A stretch of 64,000 nt of DNA from CAYOWK01 sp964407665 (lineage in GTDB: Bacteria; Pseudomonadota; Alphaproteobacteria; Caulobacterales; Hyphomonadaceae): the NCBI GenBank assembly GCA_964407665.1, contig CAYOWK010000011.1, positions 1-64,000 on the forward strand, in the 5' to 3' direction. The stretch's first letter is position 1. Every line of letters begins with the position of its first letter. Below, in pieces: positions 57,939 through 64,000 of this stretch. A program made the position numbers and the translations under genes. The notes beneath the pieces are model-generated. The model saw only the letters and a program-made list of their open reading frames with translations. It ran no database searches and was not told the DNA's origin.

Positions 57939-59351
57939 CTATTTCTGCTCCGCGTAGAGCCGGATCAGCCGGTACATGAAGTCGCGGCCGTCCATCACGG
58001 ACTGGACAGATATGTGCTCGTTCAGGCCGTGGATGTTGCCGGAATCGGACCCGCGAAACAGGGCGGAAAAGCCGTAGGTGGGAATGCCCACGGCGATCAG
58101 CCGCCCCGAGTCGGTGCCGAAGGTCTCCTGCATGGGCGTGACCGGAACGCCGGGGAAGACTTTGGCCGCCACCTTGCGGATCGGATCCATCAGGGCGGGG
58201 GTGAGCGGCGGCGCAGCGGGACGGTTGGGAGCCCGCGCCCTGCCGCTGGTTACTTTCACCTCGGGATTGTCGACCGCCGCGACGATGGCGGCCTCGATCG
58301 GCTCCAGCGGCGCACCGGGCAGGGTCCGGCAGTTGATTGTGGCTCGCGCCCGCTGCGGCTGGGCGTTTCCGGCATGGCCGCCTTCCAGAAGGGTCGGGAT
58401 GCAGGTCGTGCGCAGCATGGCGTTCCAGTTCACCCACCGGTTGACGATCGCGTTGGCCGCGGCGTCCTGCGGATCGGACAGGATCTTGCGCATGGCGGCG
58501 CCCGACTCGGCGTCGACGCGCGAGGCCATCGCTGTGAAGTAGGGGCGGTTTGAATCGTTGAGCTCGGTCGGGAAGGCGAGTGTCTTCAGATTGGCGAGGG
58601 CCTGGCCCAGGGTGACGATGGCGTTCTCGGGCCTCGGCTTGGACGAGTGGCCGCCGGGGCCAGTGACTTCCAGAACATAGTTGGCGCTGGATTTTTCCGT
58701 GGCCATCACGGTGACGGCGAGCTTGTTGCCCGCCGGGTCCAGTTCGCCCCCGCCGCCTTCGGTCAGCGCCACTCCCGCATCGATCAGTTCGCGGTGGTTT
58801 TCCGCCAGCCAGGCCGCGCCGTTCTTGAAGCCGCCCTCCTCGCCGCAGGTCAGCGCCATCTTGATCGCCCGGCGCGGTTTGTAACCTTCGTTGTGATAGC
58901 GGATCAGCGTGTCGGCCCAGATCGCATCCTGCGCCTTCATGTCCGAGACGCCCCGGCCATAGAACTCGCCATTCTCCTCGATCATCACGAACGGGTCGCG
59001 CACCCAGTCCTCGCGGCGGGCGTTCACCACGTCGATGTGGCCCAGCATCAGGACGGCCTTGGCCTTCGGGTCCTTGCCGGGCAGCACCGCGACAAGATTG
59101 CCGGCCTTGGGCGCATCTTCCGGAACCAGCACGTGCAGATGCTCGGCCGGAAAGCCTGCAGCCTTCATGCGGGCTGCGGTCTTGTTGACGAGCGCTGTGC
59201 AGTCGCCGGTATCGACACTGGTGTCGGTCTCGACCATCTCCTTCAGCATGGCGCGGAACTCGGCCTCTCCGTCCGACTGCGCGCTTGCGGGCGTCAGCCC
59301 GGCGAGCCCGCCAGCGGCCAGGGCGGCGAGAGCGAACTTGAATGGCGTCAT
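57939..59351 (-). CDS. M20-family metallopeptidase
   Basis: A 470-residue secreted M20/M28 dizinc peptidase. Signal peptide (cleavage near PASAQ), metal site LMLGHIDVVNARREDW (His-x-Asp), GRGVSDMKAQDA with the bridging Asp, the catalytic/metal acid in TCGEEGGFKN, and a final His near HGLNEHISVQSV. A small dimerisation domain lies at about 210-330. It should cut dipeptides or acyl-amino acids in the periplasm. ATG 59351 follows GGAGGA. It is 124 bp before the oxidoreductase gene. Confidence 0.91.
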   Translation of the reverse strand: MTPFKFALAALAAGGLAGLTPASAQSDGEAEFRAMLKEMVETDTSVDTGDCTALVNKTAARMKAAGFPAEHLHVLVPEDAPKAGNLVAVLPGKDPKAKAVLMLGHIDVVNARREDWVRDPFVMIEENGEFYGRGVSDMKAQDAIWADTLIRYHNEGYKPRRAIKMALTCGEEGGFKNGAAWLAENHRELIDAGVALTEGGGGELDPAGNKLAVTVMATEKSSANYVLEVTGPGGHSSKPRPENAIVTLGQALANLKTLAFPTELNDSNRPYFTAMASRVDAESGAAMRKILSDPQDAAANAIVNRWVNWNAMLRTTCIPTLLEGGHAGNAQPQRARATINCRTLPGAPLEPIEAAIVAAVDNPEVKVTSGRARAPNRPAAPPLTPALMDPIRKVAAKVFPGVPVTPMQETFGTDSGRLIAVGIPTYGFSALFRGSDSGNIHGLNEHISVQSVMDGRDFMYRLIRLYAEQK

Positions 59352-59719
59352 GGAATGAATGTCCTCCGGGGGGCCGGACGACGCTTTCAACCCGGAGAGG
59401 TGAGGACAAGGCATGGGCGTCCTGTCCGGCGCAGATTCCCGCCCGGCGCCCCGCCTGTGACCGGGAGGCGCCGCAGGACGGGCATCCGTCTGCCCGCGGT
59501 GGGCGAAACGCGATCCGGCGCAGGACGAGGCAACGTCCTGCGCCGGTCTGCCGAGGCAACGGCGATGGCTGTCCGGATGCTTGTCGCGGACCGCTCATCG
59601 CCATCGGAGGCAATGAGCACAGGTCCGTCGGGCGCTCCGTCCGGCGCGGTCACAGGAAGACGCGGGCTTGATCGCGCCAGAGACGCCAGGCCGTTCCCTC
59701 GATTCCGGTCCGATCCGGG
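59352..59719. other. Intergenic region with one perfect hairpin
   Basis: No gene is seen in these 368 bp. The only structured feature is the 13-bp hairpin at 59515-59546. The M20 gene ribosome site (GGAGGA) lies at the left edge. Open frames here have low-complexity Arg/Pro-rich translations with no family features. Confidence 0.5.
59515..59546 (-). terminator. Perfect 13-bp hairpin
   Basis: CCGGCGCAGGACG and CGTCCTGCGCCGG flank a 6-nt loop, 173 nt past the stop of the minus-strand gene at 59720. The stem shares the CCGGCGCAG core with the hairpin at 56769-56800. It may terminate the cytochrome c lipoprotein operon. Confidence 0.5.
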
Positions 59720-60562
59720 CTACCTCGCCCGCTTCGGATTCTGCATCGCGTTGATCAGGGCGTAGTCCGAGTTCGGCGACTGCTTCGTCAGCACCTCGTC
59801 GAGACGGCGGCGAACCGGTTCGACCCAGTCCATCGCACGCTGTTCAAGATCGCTAGCGCCCTTCCAGTCCTGCTTCGCAATCAGTGGATCGAGTTTCGCG
59901 AGGAACGTCTTCCCCTGAGCGCGGTATTCGCTGCAGGCCTGCTTGACCGCGCTGTCCACTGCCGTCTTGTCGAACGTGTAACGCACCTTCGAGAAGTTGA
60001 ACGTGTAGCGTCCGTCCTGTGGGGCGTACGTGGCGCCCATCACCGCGATGTCGCTCTCGACATTCCAGGTGGCGGTCGACACCTCCTCCTTGAGCGGCAT
60101 CATCTCGTAACGCCAGCCCGATCCCCAGCGCGCGAACTCGCTGCGCTTGGGGCAGTACGCCTCAAGCCTGGCATTGGCGTAGGCGTCGAACTCGACCTGG
60201 GCTGCGTGCGCCTTGCGGATGGCCGGTTCGAACTGCTTGCGGTTGTATTCCAGATCAGCGGGGGAAATCTCTTCCGCCCGCTGTTCGCTCTCCGTGTCCG
60301 GCTCGTCGCTTGACGAGGTCGAGGCTCCGTCCGTCAGACCCTTGATGAGCAGGGCGATCTGCGCCTCGGAATACGGGGCGAGGTTGGCGGCCATCTGTTC
60401 GCGCATGAACGGGCGCATGGAGGGCTCCACACCCTGCAGTGTCAGATCGAGCGCCCGTTGCTGGTCGGGGCGGAGCCGGACCGGCGGCTGGGCTTGCACC
60501 TGGGCGGCGGTGGTCAGCAGCGCGCACAGGGAGGCTGCTGCCAGAAAATGTTTCGGCGACAT
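59720..60562 (-). CDS. Secreted hypothetical, operon with cytochrome c lipoprotein
   Basis: A 280-residue exported protein (signal peptide ending VQAQ) that is mostly helical and polar: LRPDQQRALDLTLQGVEP, then MREQMAANLAPYSEAQIALL, an acidic Ser/Glu linker (about 78-100), and a C-terminal domain with two cysteines (YCPKRSEF and QACSEYRAQGK). No known domain. It starts 40 bp after the stop of the cytochrome c lipoprotein gene on the same strand, so the two are probably partners in one operon. Confidence 0.7.
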   Translation of the reverse strand: MSPKHFLAAASLCALLTTAAQVQAQPPVRLRPDQQRALDLTLQGVEPSMRPFMREQMAANLAPYSEAQIALLIKGLTDGASTSSSDEPDTESEQRAEEISPADLEYNRKQFEPAIRKAHAAQVEFDAYANARLEAYCPKRSEFARWGSGWRYEMMPLKEEVSTATWNVESDIAVMGATYAPQDGRYTFNFSKVRYTFDKTAVDSAVKQACSEYRAQGKTFLAKLDPLIAKQDWKGASDLEQRAMDWVEPVRRRLDEVLTKQSPNSDYALINAMQNPKRAR

Positions 60563-60601
60563 GAGTGTTCTCTTTTATGTGTCGGCTGGGATCGAAAGGG
60601 C

Positions 60602-61189
60602 TCAGGCGGGCCCGACGGGTACGAAATTGATCACCGGCGTTTCGGCCTGGACGCCCGGCCCCACCGGAGCGGGGGCCTGCACGCCCTTGGGCCCCAGCGA
60701 CTTCACGTACCGGTAGATGGCGCGCAGGTCGCTGTCGCTCATGGCCTTGAGAGACGGCCAGGGCATCGGCGGGCGGCCTTCGCCCTTGCGCGCCATCTCG
60801 ACGAAATCTTCCTCCGTCATGGCCTCGAAGGATAGCCGCAGGTTGGCCGGGTAGCTGACGCCCCACGGACCGGCGAAGCCGACGGCGTCGCCCATGAGGT
60901 AGTCCGCCTCGGCTGGCTGCGCGCCGGCGGTCTGGGCGAAGCCGGGCGTGTGGCAGTCGTTGCAGCCGCCGATCATGACGAGGTAGCGGCCGGCGTCGAT
61001 GTCATTGGCGGCGTAGACGGCGGGGGACGGGTGGGAGGAAGGCGCCGCGCCGTCAGCGCTTGGGGACGCAGAACCGGCGCGGTCGCAGGCGGCGATGCCC
61101 GTGATGGCGATCGTGATCAGGGACCACATGGCCATGCGAGGATCGTGCTTCCGCGAAAACGTCGGGGAAGCATGGCTGGGGGAGGTCAT
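60602..61189 (-). CDS. Cytochrome c lipoprotein
   Basis: A 195-residue c-type cytochrome with lipobox IAAC (Cys35) and haem motif CNDCH (Cys76, Cys79, His80), preceded by GRYLVMIGG as in the small subunits of cytochrome c oxidases or alcohol/sugar dehydrogenases. MPWPSLKAMSDSDLRAIYRY provides the distal Met region. The N-terminus is unusually long and polar before the hydrophobic core. ATG 61189 follows GGAGA at 7-nt spacing. First gene of a two-gene operon. Confidence 0.87.
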   Translation of the reverse strand: MTSPSHASPTFSRKHDPRMAMWSLITIAITGIAACDRAGSASPSADGAAPSSHPSPAVYAANDIDAGRYLVMIGGCNDCHTPGFAQTAGAQPAEADYLMGDAVGFAGPWGVSYPANLRLSFEAMTEEDFVEMARKGEGRPPMPWPSLKAMSDSDLRAIYRYVKSLGPKGVQAPAPVGPGVQAETPVINFVPVGPA

Positions 61190-61338
61190 CAGGTATCTCC
61201 ATATTACGCCGGCCTGTTGTCGGCCGGTCGGTTGGTCTTGGCGTTTGGCTTCTTGTTATCGTTGGCCGGTCTTGAGCGCCGGCTTAGTGACAAACGATAT
61301 GCCCAAGATCATGTTCGTCGTCAAGACTTCATGTCAGG

Positions 61339-61371
61339 AAAAGTGACATTAAGCGGCCAAAAGTGACGTTA
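61339..61371. promoter_or_regulatory. AAAAGTGAC direct repeats in AT-richer gap
   Basis: AAAAGTGACATTA (61339-61351) and AAAAGTGACGTTA (61359-61371) are direct repeats 20 bp apart, two helical turns. TGTCA at 61332 makes an inverted repeat with the first. A TATAAT at 61379-61384 follows. The 266-bp gap between the cytochrome lipoprotein and the methyltransferase has no gene. Confidence 0.45.
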
Positions 61372-61455
61372 CGTGTACTATAATGACACGAAATACCTGA
61401 ATCCATTGGAGAAAGATGCTCTGGCAGGCGAGCGAAAAACCACGCTCGTCCCGCC

Positions 61456-62091
61456 TCAGAGACGCCAGACGCGGGCTGATTTGACCGGCATGCTCTCGAT
61501 TTCGGTCGTGGTCTCGATGTCGTACTCGGCCACCAGCCGGAACGAATCCCGGGGGAAGTATGTGCGGCCGGGATCGCCGACGATCACGTCAATCCCGGCG
61601 CCGTGCGCCGCTTCCAGGAACGCCAGGAAGCGCCGGGCCATCTCCTTCTCGTAGAAGACGTCGCCGGCCGTCAGCACGTCGAATGCCGGCGGCGCAGCGC
61701 CCAGCAGATCGCCCCCAAGCCAGCCCACCGTCACACCGTTGAGGCCGGCATTCAGGGCGACGGCGGGTTCGCAGAAGGGGTCGATATCGTTGGCGGTCGC
61801 GGAAGCGGCTCCCGCCTTCATGGCTGCAAGCGCAATCAGTCCGGAGCCAGCAGCCAGATCCAGCACGCTTCGGCCCGCCACGACCTGCGGATTTTCAAGG
61901 ATATAGCGCGATACGGCCTGACCGCCCGCCCACGGAAACGCCCAGAACGGCGGCCCCATCCTGTGACGCTCAAGGTCCGCCTCGGTCGCCTCCCACAGGG
62001 GGGTCAGCTCATCCGCCGTCCAGATGCTCAAGCCAAGGCCGGCTACGGGGCGGGGCTGGGTGTTGGCCCGGATGATGTCGTGTGGGGTCAT
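61456..62091 (-). CDS. Class I SAM-dependent protein methyltransferase
   Basis: A 211-residue methyltransferase. FWAFPWAGGQAVSRYIL at about 49-65 and the SAM-binding SVLDLAAGSG (75-84) match proteins related to the ETF-beta lysine methyltransferase and ribosomal L11 methyltransferase; DIDPFCEPAVALN is motif II. The post-II acid is in LTAGDVFYEKE. Likely trimethylates lysines on electron-transfer or ribosomal proteins (family-level inference). It diverges from thyA, 73 bp apart. Confidence 0.84.
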   Translation of the reverse strand: MTPHDIIRANTQPRPVAGLGLSIWTADELTPLWEATEADLERHRMGPPFWAFPWAGGQAVSRYILENPQVVAGRSVLDLAAGSGLIALAAMKAGAASATANDIDPFCEPAVALNAGLNGVTVGWLGGDLLGAAPPAFDVLTAGDVFYEKEMARRFLAFLEAAHGAGIDVIVGDPGRTYFPRDSFRLVAEYDIETTTEIESMPVKSARVWRL

Positions 62092-62164
62092 GGAGACGCC
62101 TTAACTCCACAGGGGAATCAGCGCCACTTGTTGATTGCGCCGCGCAGGCGCCGGACAATGCGGC

Positions 62165-62959
62165 ATGCGCCAGTATCTCGATCTCCTGCAGGACATTCTC
62201 GACAACGGCGTTGACCGTTCGGACCGCACCGGCACGGGCACGCGCGGCGTGTTTGGCCGGCAGATGCGCTTCGATCTGGCTGACGGCTTCCCGATGCTGA
62301 CCACCAAGAAGCTGCACAGGCGGTCGATCATCGTCGAGCTGCTCTGGTTCCTCCGCGGCGAGACCAACGTCAAATGGCTGCAGGACCGCGGCGTTTCCAT
62401 CTGGGACGAGTGGGCCGACGCCGAGGGCGAACTCGGGCCCGTCTATGGGCGCCAGTGGCGCTCCTGGGCGACGCCCGACGGCGCGACCATCGACCAGATC
62501 ACCTGGGTGCGTGACGAGATCATGCGCAATCCCCAGTCGCGGCGGCTGGTCGTCTCGGCCTGGAATCCTTCAGACATCCCCAACATGGCGCTGCCGCCCT
62601 GCCACTGCCTGTTCCAGTTCTTCGTCGCGAACGGGAAGCTGTCCTGCCAGCTCTACCAGCGTTCGGCGGACGTTTTTCTCGGCGTACCGTTCAACATCGC
62701 GTCCTACGCCCTGCTGACCATCCTGATGGCGCGCGCGACCGGCCTCGAGCCCGGCGAGTTCGTGCACACCTTCGGCGACGTCCACCTCTACTCGAATCAC
62801 TTCGACCAGGCCCGCCTGCAGCTGACCCGGACGCCGCACGCCCTGCCGAGACTGGCGCTTGCAGAGGGCAAAACCGACCTGTTTGGCTGGGATTACGAAG
62901 ATTTCACGCTGCTCGATTACCGCGCAGACCCGCATATAAAAGCGCCCGTTGCGGTCTGA
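62165..62959 (+). CDS. thyA: Thymidylate synthase
   Basis: A 264-residue thymidylate synthase, converting dUMP and methylene-tetrahydrofolate to dTMP and dihydrofolate. Same length as E. coli ThyA. Landmarks are DRTGTGTRGVFGRQMRFDL, the LRGETNVKWL region, LGPVYGRQWR, catalytic Cys146 in ALPPCHCLFQ, and RSADVFLGVPFNIASYALL. ATG 62165 gives the family start (MRQYLDLLQDIL). Methylene-tetrahydrofolate for it is supplied by GlyA, encoded earlier in the window. Confidence 0.97.
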   Translation: MRQYLDLLQDILDNGVDRSDRTGTGTRGVFGRQMRFDLADGFPMLTTKKLHRRSIIVELLWFLRGETNVKWLQDRGVSIWDEWADAEGELGPVYGRQWRSWATPDGATIDQITWVRDEIMRNPQSRRLVVSAWNPSDIPNMALPPCHCLFQFFVANGKLSCQLYQRSADVFLGVPFNIASYALLTILMARATGLEPGEFVHTFGDVHLYSNHFDQARLQLTRTPHALPRLALAEGKTDLFGWDYEDFTLLDYRADPHIKAPVAV

Positions 62960-63272
62960 CTCCGGCGCGGGGTGATGCGTCCGCAGGCGCCCCTTTTCCC
63001 CGCTTCGGGGGCGGGCAACTCCTGAATGGATTCAAGCGCCTCGCGCGCGCGCCTCTCGGGCGCGTCCGGATGGAAACAGGCGAGATGAGGGCGCCTGACG
63101 GCCGGGCGACGGAAAAGCATCTGCCCGCCGTTGCGCCCCATGCCGCCCCTATCGTCAATATCGCGCAATGTTTCAATCACTTGTGCGCGAATGGGTGTGG
63201 TGATCTATGCGTCCCTGCCGGAACACATACACGTGACCGGTCAGGAAACGTTCCGTCGGAGGGGACTAACAC
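62960..63272. other. 313-bp gap after thyA
   Basis: No convincing gene. Several short frames on both strands are GC-biased shadows. The last 60 bp contain the leader of the Ala-rich lipoprotein with a GGAGGGG ribosome site (63258-63264) and GGAAACGTTCC (63244-63254), an imperfect palindrome in its promoter. Confidence 0.45.
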
Positions 63273-63551
63273 ATGTCTATGAAACTTGCTCTTGCCGCTG
63301 CCGCCTCGGTCGCCGCTCTCGCCTTCACCGCCTGCGCCCAGGAAGAAGCCGCCGCTCCGGCTGAAGCCGCTCAGGAAGCTGCTGAAACGGCCGTTGAAGC
63401 TGCTGGCGAAGCCGTCGAAGCCGCTGGCACCGCTGTTGAAGCCGCCGGCGACGCCGCAGCCACTGCCGTCGAAGAAGGCGCTGCCGCTGTCGAGGGCGCT
63501 GTCGCCCCCGCCGCCACGCCGACCGAAACCCCGGCTGCTCCGGCTCACTAA
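63273..63551 (+). CDS. Ala/Glu-rich repeat lipoprotein
   Basis: A 92-residue lipoprotein: lipobox FTAC (Cys21), then tandem repeats of about seven to eight residues built on VEAAGEA, VEAAGTA and VEAAGDA, ending in an Ala/Pro tail. Repeated alternation of Ala and Glu predicts a long amphipathic or single helix projecting from the membrane. Such small proteins are common but functionally obscure in Alphaproteobacteria. Strong GGAGGGG site before ATG 63273 and a strong terminator after it suggest a highly expressed monocistron. Confidence 0.78.
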   Translation: MSMKLALAAAASVAALAFTACAQEEAAAPAEAAQEAAETAVEAAGEAVEAAGTAVEAAGDAAATAVEEGAAAVEGAVAPAATPTETPAAPAH

Positions 63552-63575
63552 GAGCCTCTCGGATCTCGAGACGGG

Positions 63576-63601
63576 AAGGGCGGCTCGCAAGAGCCGCCCT
63601 T
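63576..63601. terminator. Bidirectional terminator
   Basis: AAGGGCGGCTC-GCAA-GAGCCGCCCTT is a perfect 11-bp stem with a GCAA tetraloop, followed by a T-rich TTTCTG on the plus strand. It ends the lipoprotein gene and perhaps the convergent VUT gene. Confidence 0.88.
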
Positions 63602-63607
63602 TCTGAT

Positions 63608-64000
63608 TCAGGCCGCAGCCGGATCGACCGTCCCGCGGTTCTCCCGCTGACGGATCAGCCACCACACAGCGACCGCGCCCACCATCTTGCCCAGGATGAA
63701 GAAGCACCAGTTCGGCAGGTTCAGCTGACCACCGGCAGGATCGCCCAGCTCCATCTGGCGGGCGAGATCGGCGCCGTAGAGAAACACCGTGGTGTCGATT
63801 GGCGCTGCGACCAGGCTGGAGAGCACGATCCGGGTCGACAGCCGGTATTTGGTGAAGGTGAACATCACCCAGTCGGCGGCTTCGGAGATCGCAAAGGCGC
63901 ACGCCGACGCCAGGGCGATCACCGGCCATGAATAGTAGAACGACCAGGCGATCGCGAGGACCATCAGGATGAGCACTTTGTGCCCCATCTCGCGCTGCAC
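63608..64000 (-). CDS. VUT-family (queuosine-precursor) transporter, partial
   Basis: The 130 C-terminal residues of an integral membrane protein cut by the window edge. Several helices are visible, with the family block FAISEAADWVMFTFTKYRL, then LSSLVAAPIDTTVFLYG and FFILGKMVGAVAVWWLI. VUT/YhhQ-type proteins import queuosine precursors such as preQ0 or preQ1. The 5' end lies outside the window, so start and full length are unknown. Convergent with the Ala-rich lipoprotein gene. Confidence 0.75.
   Translation of the reverse strand: MQREMGHKVLILMVLAIAWSFYYSWPVIALASACAFAISEAADWVMFTFTKYRLSTRIVLSSLVAAPIDTTVFLYGADLARQMELGDPAGGQLNLPNWCFFILGKMVGAVAVWWLIRQRENRGTVDPAAA

Noticed and set aside
63244..63254. 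Stress sigma-factor (EcfG) promoter GGAAC...CGTT before the Ala-rich lipoprotein
   Set aside because: The GGAAC at 63220 and CGTT at 63249 are 24 bp apart, not the required 16-17.

Overview
The window reads as chromosomal DNA of a high-GC alphaproteobacterium, most likely from the Caulobacterales/Hyphomonadaceae side of the class (inference). The evidence is the alphaproteobacterial TCA-cycle gene set (mdh, sucC, sucD, sucA, sucB, lpd) with zapE beside mdh, three TonB-dependent receptors including one of the Caulobacter type, a CsgH-type curli chaperone (a family known from Alphaproteobacteria), and a perfect CtrA-type box (TTAA-N7-TTAAC). Coding density is high and codon bias is so strong that many genes carry long open frames on the opposite strand. 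No tRNA, rRNA, CRISPR array or transposase was seen.

Layout. 0-6 kb: SDR oxidoreductase, HAD dehalogenase, small membrane protein, mdh, zapE, NHL-repeat lipoprotein. 6-8 kb: a minus-strand curli-like operon (curlin, CsgH-like, second curlin). 8-20 kb: coiled-coil protein, a ZTP riboswitch followed by glyA, a lone receiver protein and an acyltransferase diverging around a CtrA box, creD, a TAXI solute-binding protein, a LytTR regulator diverging from a DUF2306/DUF2141/carotenoid-oxygenase group, an MFS transporter. 20-31.5 kb: sucC, sucD, sucA, sucB, lpd, with a secreted protein plus an RHH/PIN toxin-antitoxin pair inserted between sucC and sucD, and two membrane proteins between sucB and lpd. 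31.5-40 kb: hydrolase, DMT exporter, hypothetical, a 149-bp palindromic repeat element, YghU-type GST, amidase, xerC, MFS. 40-48.5 kb: a lower-GC two-gene unit and two TonB receptors. 48.5-64 kb: priA, alkyl-sulfatase-like MBL protein, an FNR/FixK-box cytochrome c, a siderophore-type TonB receptor, quinone oxidoreductase, M20 peptidase, a cytochrome c lipoprotein operon, a methyltransferase, thyA, an Ala-rich lipoprotein and a partial VUT transporter.

How the genes work together. The central module is the oxidative half of the TCA cycle: 2-oxoglutarate dehydrogenase (SucA E1, a SucB E2 with two lipoyl domains, Lpd E3), succinyl-CoA ligase (SucCD) and malate dehydrogenase. Around it sit envelope and uptake functions (TonB receptors, CreD, lipoproteins, curli-like amyloid) and DNA maintenance (XerC, PriA, ThyA).

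The most unusual signal is RNA-level. TonB receptor genes 42531-44921 and 45184-47913 encode quite different receptors, yet share: an 18-nt palindrome exactly 109 nt before each start codon (14/18 identical); a 74-nt leader that can form an H-type pseudoknot trapping the Shine-Dalgarno; a near-identical signal peptide; a 3' hairpin whose stem differs but whose 19-nt loop is identical; and an identical 33-nt terminator. Also notable are a PriA that keeps one zinc site but has lost the other, the sucC/sucD split by a toxin-antitoxin pair, and a textbook ZTP riboswitch on glyA.
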